NCBI RefSeq assembly: GCF_001042635.1
Contig: NZ_AP012331.1
Location: 744,001-808,000, forward strand
From: Bifidobacterium scardovii JCM 12489 = DSM 13734
GTDB lineage: Bacteria; Actinomycetota; Actinomycetes; Actinomycetales; Bifidobacteriaceae
Direction: 5' to 3'
Length of the DNA: 64,000 nucleotides
The position numbers and the translations under genes were made by a program. The notes under the pieces are model-generated. The model did no database searches. It was not told the origin of the DNA and was given only the letters and a program-made list of their open reading frames with translations. Positions 38,176 to 47,032 of the stretch are shown in pieces (position 1 is the stretch's first letter; each line of letters opens with the position of its first letter).

Positions 38176-38826
38176 ATGGTGGACAGCCATGATGCGGAAA
38201 CCTACGGCGCGAAGGAATCGCGCCTGATCTGGATCGATTGCGAGATGACGGGTCTCGATATCTTCGGCGGCGACGAGCTGGTCGAAGTGTCCGTCGTCCC
38301 CACCGATTTCGATCTGAACGTGCTCGATGAGGGCGTCGACTACGTGATCAAGCCGTCCGACGCCGCCGTGGCGCATATGAACGACTTCGTGCGCAACATG
38401 CACACCCGCTCCGGCCTGATTAACGAGTGGGAGCACGGCCTGCCGCTCGCCGAGGCCGAGCGCAAGGTCACCGAGTACGTGCTGCGCTTCACCCCGGACG
38501 GCGTGCGCCCGCTGCTCGCCGGCAACACCATCGGGTCCGACAAGAAGTTCCTCGACCACTACATGCCCGGTCTGATGAGCCACCTGCACTACCGCAGCGT
38601 CGACGTGAGCACCCTGAAGGAGCTCGCCCGCCGCTGGTACCCGGACGTGTACGAGCACCGCCCGGCCAAGAACGGCGGGCACCGCGCGCTCGCCGATATC
38701 ATCGAGTCGCTGGACGAGCTGCGCTACTACCGCGAGGCGTTCATGGCCCCGGCCCCCGGCCCGGACGCCGAGACCGCGCAGCGGATCTGCGCCGACATCA
38801 CGGCCACCAGCATCCTCAACAAGTAG
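38176..38826 (+). CDS. orn: Oligoribonuclease
   Basis: 216 residues. DEDDh exonuclease motifs are [10 protein letters not shown] (Asp21, Glu23), [15 protein letters not shown] (Asp), and [13 protein letters not shown] (His, Asp). It degrades 2-5-nt RNAs and pGpG to mononucleotides. AAAGAGG precedes the ATG 38176; upstream in-frame starts have no ribosome site. Confidence 0.95.
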   Translation: MVDSHDAETYGAKESRLIWIDCEMTGLDIFGGDELVEVSVVPTDFDLNVLDEGVDYVIKPSDAAVAHMNDFVRNMHTRSGLINEWEHGLPLAEAERKVTEYVLRFTPDGVRPLLAGNTIGSDKKFLDHYMPGLMSHLHYRSVDVSTLKELARRWYPDVYEHRPAKNGGHRALADIIESLDELRYYREAFMAPAPGPDAETAQRICADITATSILNK

Positions 38827-38865
38827 TTCCGCCGGATTCCGGCCATCCGCTCCGAAAGGACCCAT

Positions 38866-39714
38866 ATGACCGCAACTGATTGGGCCGCCATCGCCGGGCC
38901 TCTGGACATCCGGCTCGTCGTGGCCGACATGGACGGCACGCTGCTCGACGAGCACAGCCGCATTCCCGAGGAATTCTGGGGCGTGCTCGACCGGCTGCGC
39001 GCCCGGGGCGTCGAGTTCGTGCCCGCGTCCGGCCGCCAGTACGCCACCCTGCGCGCCATGTTCGCAGACCGGGCCGGCGGCGAACTGTCGTACATCGCCG
39101 AAAACGGCAACGTGGTGGCCGCCGACGGCCGGATCGTCGAGGTGCACGGCATCGGGTTCGACCTCGCGCGCCGGGTGATCGGCATGGTGAACGATGCGGT
39201 GGCATCGGGGGCGCATGACATCGGACTGGTGGTATGCGGGTTGGCGTCCGCCTACGTGCAGCGCGCCGACGAGGCGTTCGTCGCCGAATGCCGCAAGTAC
39301 TATGCGGCGCTGGAGATCGTGGACGATCTGTACGCGGTGCTGGACAACGCCGACGAGACGATCCTGAAGCTCGCGATCTTCGACTTCGCCGACGCCGAGG
39401 CGATGGCCGCCGACCTGCTCGGGGACATCTCGCGCGACCATCAGGTCGTCGTGTCGGGCGCGCATTGGGTCGACATCATGAATCCGGACGCCGACAAACG
39501 CCGCGGCGTGGAGGCCCTGCAGCGCGATCTGGGCGTCAGCCGGTCGCAGACCGCCGTGTTCGGCGACTATCTCAACGATCTGGAGATGCTCGGGGCCGGC
39601 GACTACTCGTTCGCGATGGGCAACGCGCATCCCGCGCTCAAGGAGGCGGCCCGGTACATCGCCCCGTCCAACGCCGACCACGGCGTGCTCGCGGTGCTCG
39701 ATCGGCTGGTGTAG
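38866..39714 (+). CDS. HAD superfamily phosphatase (Cof type)
   Basis: 282 residues. Motif I is VVADMDGTLLDE (Asp21 nucleophile, Asp23). Motif II is VPASGRQ, and motif IV GDYLNDLEML. The large C2 cap between residues ~85 and ~200 makes it a Cof-type enzyme acting on sugar phosphates, FMN or related. GAAAGGA precedes the ATG. It is probably co-transcribed with orn (39 bp gap). Confidence 0.9.
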   Translation: MTATDWAAIAGPLDIRLVVADMDGTLLDEHSRIPEEFWGVLDRLRARGVEFVPASGRQYATLRAMFADRAGGELSYIAENGNVVAADGRIVEVHGIGFDLARRVIGMVNDAVASGAHDIGLVVCGLASAYVQRADEAFVAECRKYYAALEIVDDLYAVLDNADETILKLAIFDFADAEAMAADLLGDISRDHQVVVSGAHWVDIMNPDADKRRGVEALQRDLGVSRSQTAVFGDYLNDLEMLGAGDYSFAMGNAHPALKEAARYIAPSNADHGVLAVLDRLV

Positions 39715-39832
39715 CGTAGGGCGCACTGGCCGTGCGGCCGGGTCGTTCCCGGGCGGGCCGGGGTCGGTTCGGTGCGGTTCGGGTCGCTGCGGTTCGAATG
39801 CGGCGTGCCGGCATGAATGAGAGGGGAGTGGC

Positions 39833-41248
39833 ATGCGTCAATCCGAAGCCCTGGCGATTCTGAACGCCGGAGCCAACGTGTTCCTCACCGGTGCGCCCGG
39901 TGCCGGCAAGACCTACGTGCTCAACGAGTTCATCCGGCAGGCGAGGGCGGACGGCGCCTCCGTGGCCGTCACCGCGTCGACCGGCATCGCGTCGACGCAT
40001 GTGAACGGCCAGACGATCCACTCGTGGAGCGGCGTCGGCGTGGCCACGTCGCTGAGCGCGAACCTGCTCAAGCTCATCAAGACCAGGCGCCGGCGCAAGA
40101 TACAGTCCACCGACATCCTGGTCATCGACGAGGTGTCGATGATGCACGCGTGGCTGTTCGACATGGTCGATCAGGTGTGCCGCGAGGTGCGCCGCGACCC
40201 CCGTCCGTTCGGCGGGCTGCAGGTGGTGCTCTCCGGCGACTTCTTCCAGCTGCCGCCGGTGAGCGTGTCCGGCCGCAACAACGACATGGTCTCTCCGACG
40301 CCGGAATTCCTCGCGTCCCGCGAGCGGTACGCGAAGGCCGGGCGCAATCCCGAGGGGTTCGTCACCGAATCGCTGGTGTGGGACGAACTCGACCCGGTGA
40401 TCTGCTATCTGACCGAGCAGCATCGCCAGGACGACGGCCAGCTGCTCACCGTGCTCACCGACATCCGCGAGGGCTGCGTGTCGGCCGAGGACCACGACGT
40501 GCTCGCCGCCCGCCTCGGCCTCGCCCCGGCTCCCGGCGAGGTGGCCGTGCATCTGTTCCCGGTCAACCGGCAGGCCGACGGGCTCAACGATCTGCGGCTC
40601 GCGCAGATCGCCAGCGAGGAGCACACCTTCTTCGCCGAGCAGGCCGGGCCGGCGAATCTGGTCGAACGGCTGAAGAAGAACATGCTCGCCCCGGACAAGC
40701 TCGTGCTCAAGGAGGGCGCGGCGGTCATGGCGCTGCGCAACGACACGGACCGCCAGTACGTCAACGGGTCGATCGGCACGGTGCGCGGCTTCGCGCCCGA
40801 GGCCAAGGGCGGCTGGCCCATCGTGGAATTCGAGAACGGCAACATCGTGACCATGAAGCAGGCCGCGTGGGAGATGATGGACGGCGAGACCGTGCTGGCG
40901 TCCGTCAACCAGGTGCCGCTGCGCTGCGCATGGGCGATCACGATCCACAAGTCGCAGGGCATGACGCTCGACCGGGCCGTCATGGACCTGAAGCGCACCT
41001 TCGCGCCCGGCATGGGCTACGTGGCGCTGTCCCGCGTGGAAAGCATGAACGGCCTGTATCTGGCCGGGGTGAGCGAACGCATGTTCTTCGTGTCCCCTGA
41101 CGCGGTGATGCTCGACGGCACGCTGCGTTCCGGTTCGGCTGCGGCTTCGGACCGGCTTGCCGAGGAGGGCGTCGCCGCGTTCAAACCGGCGCCGGAGCAT
41201 CCGGAATCCGATTCCGGCGGGGAATTCGAGCAGGCGGAGCTGTTCTGA
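39833..41248 (+). CDS. PIF1-like ATP-dependent DNA helicase
   Basis: 471 residues. Superfamily 1B motifs are FLTGAPGAGKT (Walker A, residues 17-27), VTASTGIASTHVNGQTIHSWSGVG, LVIDEVSMM (Walker B) and LSGDFFQLPPVS. C-terminally VNGSIGTVRG, AITIHKSQGMTLDRAVMDL (UvrD-C2-like) and YVALSRVES follow. PIF1-type enzymes unwind 5'-3' and resolve R-loops or G-quadruplexes. It is a stand-alone gene with AGAGGGGAG before the ATG. A few bacteria, including bifidobacteria, have Pif1. Confidence 0.9.
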   Translation: MRQSEALAILNAGANVFLTGAPGAGKTYVLNEFIRQARADGASVAVTASTGIASTHVNGQTIHSWSGVGVATSLSANLLKLIKTRRRRKIQSTDILVIDEVSMMHAWLFDMVDQVCREVRRDPRPFGGLQVVLSGDFFQLPPVSVSGRNNDMVSPTPEFLASRERYAKAGRNPEGFVTESLVWDELDPVICYLTEQHRQDDGQLLTVLTDIREGCVSAEDHDVLAARLGLAPAPGEVAVHLFPVNRQADGLNDLRLAQIASEEHTFFAEQAGPANLVERLKKNMLAPDKLVLKEGAAVMALRNDTDRQYVNGSIGTVRGFAPEAKGGWPIVEFENGNIVTMKQAAWEMMDGETVLASVNQVPLRCAWAITIHKSQGMTLDRAVMDLKRTFAPGMGYVALSRVESMNGLYLAGVSERMFFVSPDAVMLDGTLRSGSAAASDRLAEEGVAAFKPAPEHPESDSGGEFEQAELF

Positions 41249-41389
41249 CGCGCCGCTACGCGAAGCGGGCCGGGGCGATGCCGCGTCGTACCGTGACCCG
41301 GCGCCGCGTGCGAGGTAGGATGGGGGTATCTCGGCGGCTTCGCGCATCGTTGGGCGTGGTTTGCCGGGCGATGAATCAGGAGGTGCGTG

Positions 41390-41821
41390 ATGAAGCGTAC
41401 ATGGAAGTATGTGGTCTCCCTGGCCGGCATGGTGGTGTTGTTCCTGGCGTTCCTGATGTTCCAGACGCCTGCGGTGCCGGCGCTCGGCACCGTCAAGCTC
41501 ACCGACGTGATGATGATCGTCGGCGGGCTGATGTTCATCGTGCCGATCTATCAGGATTCGGTGGCGCGCAAGACCGCCGACGATGCGCCGAATCGGGTGA
41601 TCTGGTATACGCTGCCGCCGGTCGGCATGGCCGTCGTGTGCGTAGGCCTGCTGATCCCCAACGCGGTCGGCTTTTTTGGGCTGTTCCCGCTGGCGGATCT
41701 GTTCTATCTGGTCGGATGCCTGCTGATCCTGCCGGTGTTCGCCTACCCGATGTTCGACCTCAACCGGGAGATACTCGAGGATGAGATCGACGAGCAGATC
41801 GACGGGCAATCGCGGCGGTGA
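41390..41821 (+). CDS. Four-TM membrane protein of unknown function
   Basis: 143 residues from ATG 41390, which has AGGAGG 5 nt upstream; a GTG one codon earlier is less well spaced. Four hydrophobic segments appear at ~8-25, ~38-54, ~70-90 and ~98-118, and an acidic tail (NREILEDEIDEQIDG) ends it. I do not recognise a family. It is followed by the 109-bp repeat. Confidence 0.75.
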   Translation: MKRTWKYVVSLAGMVVLFLAFLMFQTPAVPALGTVKLTDVMMIVGGLMFIVPIYQDSVARKTADDAPNRVIWYTLPPVGMAVVCVGLLIPNAVGFFGLFPLADLFYLVGCLLILPVFAYPMFDLNREILEDEIDEQIDGQSRR

Positions 41822-41908
41822 ACCGGTGAACGGCCATCCGCCGATGCGTGTTCGCGTCGGCGGATGGCCGAATCGGCGGCTCGGGTTCGGCGAATTGCAC
41901 GGTAATGG

Positions 41909-42017
41909 CGAGTTGTCGGTGCGCGGCTCGGTATAGAAACCGGTTGCGCATGGGGTTAACGGGGCTTTTGAACGTTACAACAATCGGTTGCATAAAACCC
42001 CTCGCACCGACAACTCG
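41909..42017. repeat. 109-bp element with 14-bp terminal inverted repeats, copy 1
   Basis: Ends cgagttgtcggtgc and gcaccgacaactcg are perfect inverted copies. Interior shares tatagaaa.ccggttgc and aacgtt with copy 2 (51883-51991), which has exactly the same length. There is no open reading frame. MITE-like or a structured RNA/protein site; it occupies the space before the deacetylase gene. The rest of 41822-42198 shows only the deacetylase ribosome site. Confidence 0.8.
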
Positions 42018-42198
42018 CGTCTTTGATACCACATGCCGTACAACGGGCGCGCGGGAGTATCGTTGGCGTTGACGAAGCGCTGCGGACCGGCGCGTATGCG
42101 GCGCTGCGGGCGGGAACGGGCCATGCGGCCGTGGCCGGTCCGCAGGCGCGAAGCAGGCGGCCGCATGTCTGCGTCTCGCGGCGAGGAAGGAGCACGGG

Positions 42199-43545
42199 AT
42201 GGCCAAAGGAGGTTCCCGGCGCGGCGCCCGCCGCGTGCATCCGCTGACGGTGATACTGATCGGCGCCTTCGTTGCCGCGGTGGTGTTCGCCGGGTACACG
42301 ATCACGAAGCGTATCCTCGATGTCCGCGCGGCGAATCACGCCAAGGCGCTGGCCTCCTGCGTCAGCGCGCAGTCGGACTTCGCCAAGACCTACACCTCGT
42401 ATGCGTCCACGGTCGGCGCCGCCGGCAAACTGGCGCGGACCGACCCGGCGTATGTGGCGAATCCCGAATACCTCGACGATCTCAAGTCGACCATCGCGCC
42501 GATGACGTCGGGAAGCGACGGCACGGACATGGACGAGCTGGCGAGCGGATCATGCGCCGAGGATATGGCGGTCGCGAATCTCGACGATCGCGCCGACGCG
42601 CTCGGCCGGGCCGACAGCCAGATGACCAACCGCATGATTACCGTGCAGTATCAGGCCGACATCGTCAAGCAGAGCATCGAGGGCAAGCGCAACAGCGATT
42701 CGCGCAGCCAGATCGCGGCGCTGCTGCCCGACGCCACGCTGGCGATGTCTCGTAGCGCCGGCAAGGCCGACGAGGGGCTGCGCGCCGCGCTGCAGTCGGC
42801 CGTCGATGCGGCGAACCAGGCGATGAACGGCGGAACCGACGTCGGCAACGACCGGTATCTGGACATACTGGTCTCGCTGCAATCCTCCTATGACGCAGTG
42901 GTCGGCGCGCTGCCGAACGACTGCCACTTCCACGCCTGCGTGGCCCTCACCTTCGACGACGGGCCGAACAAGCAGCTCACGCCGAAACTGCTGGACGCGC
43001 TGGCGGCGGCCGGCGTCCAGGCCACGTTCTTCGTGCAGGGGCAGTACGTATCGGGAAGCAACGTGAAACTGGTGCAGCGCGAGGTCGCCGAGGGGCACGC
43101 GGTGGGCAGCATGTCGTGGCGCCACACGCAGTTGCATGACATGCCGGCCGACCAGCTGAAGAAATGGTTCGACGACACCGATGCCGTGATTTCGGCGGCC
43201 ACCGGGCAGCCGGTCACGCTGTTCCGGCCTCCGGACGGCGCATGGAGCGATGCGGTCAGGGAGCAGGCGAAGGCCAGCGGTCAGACGATGATCCTGTGGA
43301 ACGTCGACTCCCGCGACTGGGAGCGCGGCGCCAGCGCGCCCGGCATCCGCGACAACGTCGTCGGCGCTGCGACGCGCGGGTCGATCATATCCCTGCATGA
43401 CGGCAACGAGGACACGATCGAGGCGATCCCCGGCATCGTGCAGGGGCTGAGGGACAAGGGGCTCACCCCGGTCACGATCCCGCACCTGCTCGACGGCGAC
43501 CTGACTCCCGGCGCCATGTACTACTATCTCGGCGATCCCGCGTAG
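42199..43545 (+). CDS. Membrane-anchored polysaccharide deacetylase
   Basis: 448 residues. A basic N-terminus (KGGSRRGARRVH) and one transmembrane segment (LTVILIGAFVAAVVFAGYTI) leave the rest outside. A helical region of ~200 residues precedes the NodB domain: TFDDGP (Asp253, Asp254), HTQLHDM, LFRPPDG, WNVDSRDW and IISLHDG. All five catalytic motifs are present, so it should deacetylate N-acetyl sugars in peptidoglycan or wall polysaccharide. AAGGAG precedes the ATG. Confidence 0.92.
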   Translation: MAKGGSRRGARRVHPLTVILIGAFVAAVVFAGYTITKRILDVRAANHAKALASCVSAQSDFAKTYTSYASTVGAAGKLARTDPAYVANPEYLDDLKSTIAPMTSGSDGTDMDELASGSCAEDMAVANLDDRADALGRADSQMTNRMITVQYQADIVKQSIEGKRNSDSRSQIAALLPDATLAMSRSAGKADEGLRAALQSAVDAANQAMNGGTDVGNDRYLDILVSLQSSYDAVVGALPNDCHFHACVALTFDDGPNKQLTPKLLDALAAAGVQATFFVQGQYVSGSNVKLVQREVAEGHAVGSMSWRHTQLHDMPADQLKKWFDDTDAVISAATGQPVTLFRPPDGAWSDAVREQAKASGQTMILWNVDSRDWERGASAPGIRDNVVGAATRGSIISLHDGNEDTIEAIPGIVQGLRDKGLTPVTIPHLLDGDLTPGAMYYYLGDPA

Positions 43546-43574
43546 GCGGTCGGACGTTCCGCCGGGCCGGCACT

Positions 43575-43622
43575 TGCCGGCATACGGCCCGCCGGGGCGC
43601 CGAACGGGGCCGTATGCCGGCA
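43575..43622. repeat. 48-bp conserved hairpin, copy 2; likely terminator of the deacetylase gene
   Basis: Perfect 16-bp stem tgccggcatacggccc / gggccgtatgccggca with a 16-nt loop. It has the same length and matching arm sequence as copy 1 at 38025-38072. It starts 30 bp past the stop codon and 90 bp before proS. Confidence 0.7.
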
Positions 43623-43665
43623 GAAGGTCCCGTATACGTCCCCTTGATTGAGTACCTTGGAACCC

Positions 43666-45468
43666 ATGAGTTCCACAGCACTTCGTATGTCTACCATGTT
43701 CCTGCGCACCCTGCGCGAGGACCCCGCCGATGCGGATGTCGATTCCGCCAAGTTGCTGCAGCGCGCCGGCTATATCCGCAAGGCCGCGCCCGGCATTTGG
43801 ACGTGGCTGCCCCTCGGCCTGCGCGTCCTCAACAAGATCGAGGCCATCGTCCGCGAGGAGATCGACGGCATCGGCGCCCAGGAGGTGCATTTCCCCGCGC
43901 TGCTGCCTCGCGAGCCGTATGAGGCCACCCACCGCTGGGAGGAGTACGGCGACAACATCTTCCGTCTCAAGGACCGCCACGAGGCCGACTACCTGCTCGC
44001 GCCCACGCACGAGGAGATGTTCACGCTGCTGGTCAAGGACATGTACTCGTCGTACAAGGACCTGCCGGTCACGCTCTACCAGATCCAGACCAAATACCGC
44101 GACGAGTTCCGCCCGCGCGCCGGCCTGATCCGCGGCCGCGAGTTCATCATGAAGGACGCCTACTCGTTCACCATCGACGAGGAGGGCATGCGCAAGGCCT
44201 ACTACGACGAGCGCGGCGCCTATGAGCGCATCTTCCGGCGCCTCGATCTCAGGTACGTGCCGGTGTTCGCGATGTCCGGCCCGATGGGCGGTTCCGCGTC
44301 CGAGGAGTTCCTCGCCCCGATGCCGATCGGCGAGGACACCTTCGCGCTCGCCCCGTCCGGCAAGGCCTGGAACGTCGAGGCGCTGACCACGCCCGAGGTG
44401 CCGGCCGTCGACTGCTCCGCAACGCCCGCCATGGCGAGCCATGAGACCCCGGATTCCAAGACCATCGAGGCGCTGGTCACCACCGCTAACAAGCTGTATC
44501 CGCGCGAGGACGGCCGCGAATGGACCGCCGCCGACACGCTCAAGACCGTGGCCGTCACCCTGCTGCATGCCGAGGACGAGGACCACGACGAGCCGTGGCG
44601 CGAGGTCGTCGCCGTGGCGCTGCCGGGTGATCGCCAGGTCGATATGAAGCGTCTCGAGGCGCAGTTCGCGCCCGCCGAGATCGAGGAGTCCACCGAAGAG
44701 GACCTCAAGGCGCATCCCGAAATGGTCGCCGGGTACATGGGCCCGATGGTGTTCGGCAAGCAGGGCGAGGCCGCGGGCGTCAAGGAACCGGTGCGGTTCT
44801 TCATCGACGCGCACGTCGCCGAGGGCTCCGAGTGGATCATCGGCGGCGACAAGGCCGGCGAGCACCGCTTCCACGCCGTGTACGGCCGCGATTTCGTGGC
44901 CGATGGCACCGTCGAGGCCGTCGAGGTGCGTCATGGCGACATGAGCCCGGACGGTTCCGGCCCGCTGAGCTTCGAGCGCGGCGTGGAGATCGGCCAGGTG
45001 TTCCAGCTGGGCCTCAAGTACTCCAAGGCACTGGACCTGAAGGTGCTCGACCAGAACGGCAAGACCGTGCCGGTGTGGATGGGCTGCTACGGCATCGGCG
45101 TCTCCCGCGTGCTCGCCTGCATCGCCGAGACCCATCACGACGACAAGGGCCTGGCGTGGCCGGCGGTCATCGCCCCCGCGCAGGTGCATGTGATGGCCAC
45201 CGGCAAGGACGAGGCCGCGTTCGAGGCCGCCGAGAAGCTGGTCGGCGAGCTGGAGGCCCGAGGCGTCGAGGTCATCTATGACGATCGCAAGAAGGTGTCG
45301 CCGGGCGTCAAGTTCAAGGACGCCGAGCTGATCGGCGTGCCGCTGATCGCCGTCGCCGGCCGCGACACGGTCAACAACGGCACCATCGAGGTGCGCGACC
45401 GCGATGGCGGCAACTCCGTCGCCGTGCCGGTCGCCGAGGCCGCCCAGGTGATCGCGGATCGCCTGTAA
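43666..45468 (+). CDS. proS: Prolyl-tRNA synthetase (bacterial type with editing domain)
   Basis: 600 residues from ATG 43666. Class II motifs are [17 protein letters not shown], motif 2 [30 protein letters not shown], and motif 3 [12 protein letters not shown]. An insertion of ~170 residues in the middle (residues ~225-400) is the Ala-editing domain. The C-terminal anticodon-binding domain is complete. There is no ribosome site; TACCTT at 43653-43658 may give a leaderless mRNA. TTG 43648 in frame is a weaker alternative. Confidence 0.96.
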   Translation: MSSTALRMSTMFLRTLREDPADADVDSAKLLQRAGYIRKAAPGIWTWLPLGLRVLNKIEAIVREEIDGIGAQEVHFPALLPREPYEATHRWEEYGDNIFRLKDRHEADYLLAPTHEEMFTLLVKDMYSSYKDLPVTLYQIQTKYRDEFRPRAGLIRGREFIMKDAYSFTIDEEGMRKAYYDERGAYERIFRRLDLRYVPVFAMSGPMGGSASEEFLAPMPIGEDTFALAPSGKAWNVEALTTPEVPAVDCSATPAMASHETPDSKTIEALVTTANKLYPREDGREWTAADTLKTVAVTLLHAEDEDHDEPWREVVAVALPGDRQVDMKRLEAQFAPAEIEESTEEDLKAHPEMVAGYMGPMVFGKQGEAAGVKEPVRFFIDAHVAEGSEWIIGGDKAGEHRFHAVYGRDFVADGTVEAVEVRHGDMSPDGSGPLSFERGVEIGQVFQLGLKYSKALDLKVLDQNGKTVPVWMGCYGIGVSRVLACIAETHHDDKGLAWPAVIAPAQVHVMATGKDEAAFEAAEKLVGELEARGVEVIYDDRKKVSPGVKFKDAELIGVPLIAVAGRDTVNNGTIEVRDRDGGNSVAVPVAEAAQVIADRL

Positions 45469-45494
45469 TCGGCTGCCGTTTTTCGCTGCTTCCG

Positions 45495-45531
45495 ATCCCT
45501 CGCCCGTATGTTGCGGGCGGGGGATTTTTTA
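45495..45531 (+). terminator. Terminator of proS
   Basis: The 12-bp stem atccctcgcccg / cgggcgggggat (one G.U pair) has a 7-nt loop and is followed by TTTTTT. Confidence 0.88.
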
Positions 45532-45553
45532 TGGCCAATGTCCTGTGCCGTGA

Positions 45554-45821
45554 GTTCGTTGAGTAATTCTGGCTCCCCTCTCTGAGGGGAGCTGTCGGCG
45601 TGGCCGACTGAGGGGAACTCATGCGAATCGGCTTGATTCAGGTGTTCGTGGTAATGCTCCCCTCAGGCCGCTTCGCGGCCGGCTCGTCCTGCAATCACGG
45701 ACGGCCTTGCGGCCGCAGCCTTGTCTGCTCGGCTGTCGTCTCGCCTTCGCTTGCAAACAGCTCCGCTGTTTGCTTCACGGCTCAGCCTCCAAGAGTGGAG
45801 CCAGACATAGTACACGAACTT
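45554..45821. repeat. Composite repeat element B, inner module inverted relative to element A
   Basis: The left end ttcgttgagtaattctggct is identical to element A, and the right end is a diverged inverted copy (agtggagccagacatag.acacgaac). The central 97 bp (45589-45685) match the reverse complement of 22583-22679 at about 84 of 97 positions. The sequence to its right (gtcctgcaatcacggacggc...gcttcacggctcagcct) matches element A in direct orientation. A palindrome aaacagctccgctgttt in B corresponds to aaacgcctccggcgttt in A, with stem pairs exchanged. Confidence 0.85.
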
Positions 45822-45925
45822 ACGACGCAGGATACCAGACTGGTTTCGACGTATTTCGCCTCGCTGGCGGGAGCGTGTCAATTGTGGTGTGACGGAGCCG
45901 GTCGCATCGCGCCGGAGCGGCATGG
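45822..45925. other. Unassigned sequence between repeat B and the DnaA boxes
   Basis: No gene, tRNA or hairpin of note was found here. It lies upstream of the ssb paralogue and its promoter. Confidence 0.4.
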
Positions 45926-45966
45926 TGTGGATAACATGCTGGGTTGTCCACAAAAAGTTATCCACA
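45926..45966. promoter_or_regulatory. Cluster of three DnaA boxes upstream of the SSB paralogue
   Basis: TGTGGATAA (45926-45934, reverse), TTGTCCACA (45944-45952) and TTATCCACA (45958-45966) lie within 41 bp. Two are perfect consensus DnaA boxes, and the third differs at one position. No dnaA or dnaN gene is present, so this is unlikely to be the origin. A DnaA-controlled promoter or titration site is suggested. Confidence 0.7.
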
Positions 45967-46147
45967 ACACGCCGAAGGGTCGTCTCTGCGTGCACAATGC
46001 CCGCGAACCGTCCGGCGCCGCGCGGGATCGGGGCATAGTGGTGTGCACCGCGCGGTTCACAGTGCTGGTTGACGAGGGAACGGTTCCCGAAGGTCCCTTG
46101 CGTTGTGGCTCGCGCAGTCCAACTTGGCAATCGGCGGAAGGACCATT

Positions 46148-46918
46148 ATGGCATTGCAGCAGGGCGTCATCACTATGACCGGGCGAGTGGGCGGAGCCCC
46201 GCAGGCATACGGAACCAACAATCCGCCAACGGTGTGTTCTTTTCGGCTGGGATGCTCCCGCGGCTACTATGACGCCAATCGTCAATGGGTGTCGTTGCCG
46301 ACCACATGGATCACGGTCAAGGCGTATCGCGCGCTGGCCTCGAACGTGCTGGTGTCCCTGCGCGTCGGCGATCCGGTCATCGTCACCGGGGTGCTCGGCA
46401 CGGAGGAATGGCAGACCGAAACCAACGAAAAGCGTGCGAGGACGTTTCTGGTGGCCAGCAATATCGGTCACGACCTCAACTACGGCACCACCTATCTGAA
46501 CCGGCCAAGACGGGAGGCCACCGATGCGCCGCGCGACCAACGGAACGGTTCGCCGCAGGGCGCATCGATCGGGCCTCAGGGCGGCATGCCGCTCGGTGTG
46601 CAGATCGATCCGCAGCCGGAGCCAAATCAGGGCGGCCTGAATCAGCATGGGATGGGCCAGACCGGAGGGGATTCCGGCGCAGGGCAGGGCGGTGCGGGCC
46701 AGGCCGGCGTAAATCAAGCCGCCGCGGCGGCCGGAGTCTCCGACGGTGGTTCCGGCGAAGGTTCCTATGGCGGCCCCGATGCGGTTGGTGAAAGCACGGT
46801 TGGCGAAAGCGTAACCAGCAGTGGTGCGTCCACCGACAGCGCGGCCGCGGTGGATGGGGGCAGCGCGCCAAGTGCCGGGGTTGCTGCGAGCGGGGAATTC
46901 GCCGGACCGGAGTTCTAG
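46148..46918 (+). CDS. ssb: Single-stranded DNA-binding protein paralogue
   Basis: 256 residues from ATG 46148 (GGAAGGACC). The OB fold spans residues ~1-110: QGVITMTGRVGGAPQAYGTNNPPTVCSFRLGC, WITVKAYRALASNVLVSLRVGDPVIVTG, FLVASNIGHDL. A long Gly/Gln/Ser-rich tail follows and ends GEFAGPEF. The usual acidic DDDIPF tip is absent, although a terminal P-x-F remains. It may therefore not recruit SSB partners normally. It is probably a second SSB rather than the essential replication one. Confidence 0.8.
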   Translation: MALQQGVITMTGRVGGAPQAYGTNNPPTVCSFRLGCSRGYYDANRQWVSLPTTWITVKAYRALASNVLVSLRVGDPVIVTGVLGTEEWQTETNEKRARTFLVASNIGHDLNYGTTYLNRPRREATDAPRDQRNGSPQGASIGPQGGMPLGVQIDPQPEPNQGGLNQHGMGQTGGDSGAGQGGAGQAGVNQAAAAAGVSDGGSGEGSYGGPDAVGESTVGESVTSSGASTDSAAAVDGGSAPSAGVAASGEFAGPEF

Positions 46919-46980
46919 CGGTCTACCTTGCAAATAATGAGGCGGTTCGGTTCACATCCCCGTAAGACGGCGGTTCGATA

Positions 46981-47026
46981 CCGGAGATGATGCCGACGCC
47001 GTGTGCAGCGTCGGCATCATCTCCGG
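46981..47026 (-). terminator. Terminator hairpin of the M13 peptidase gene
   Basis: A perfect 19-bp stem (ccggagatgatgccgacgc and its complement) with an 8-nt loop lies 7 bp after the peptidase stop in the minus direction. It may serve the ssb gene from the other side as well. Confidence 0.75.
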
Positions 47027-47032
47027 CGGCCG

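Noticed and set aside
42550..45189. Long minus-strand frame over the deacetylase and proS
   Set aside because: Both plus-strand genes carry complete catalytic motifs; the antisense frame has low-complexity composition only.
45926..45966. Chromosomal origin (oriC)
   Set aside because: Only three DnaA boxes and no dnaA, dnaN or AT-rich unwinding region lie nearby.
46930..46980. tRNA-like ggttcgatacc sequence
   Set aside because: A T-loop-like string occurs, but no acceptor stem, D-arm or anticodon arm can be formed around it.
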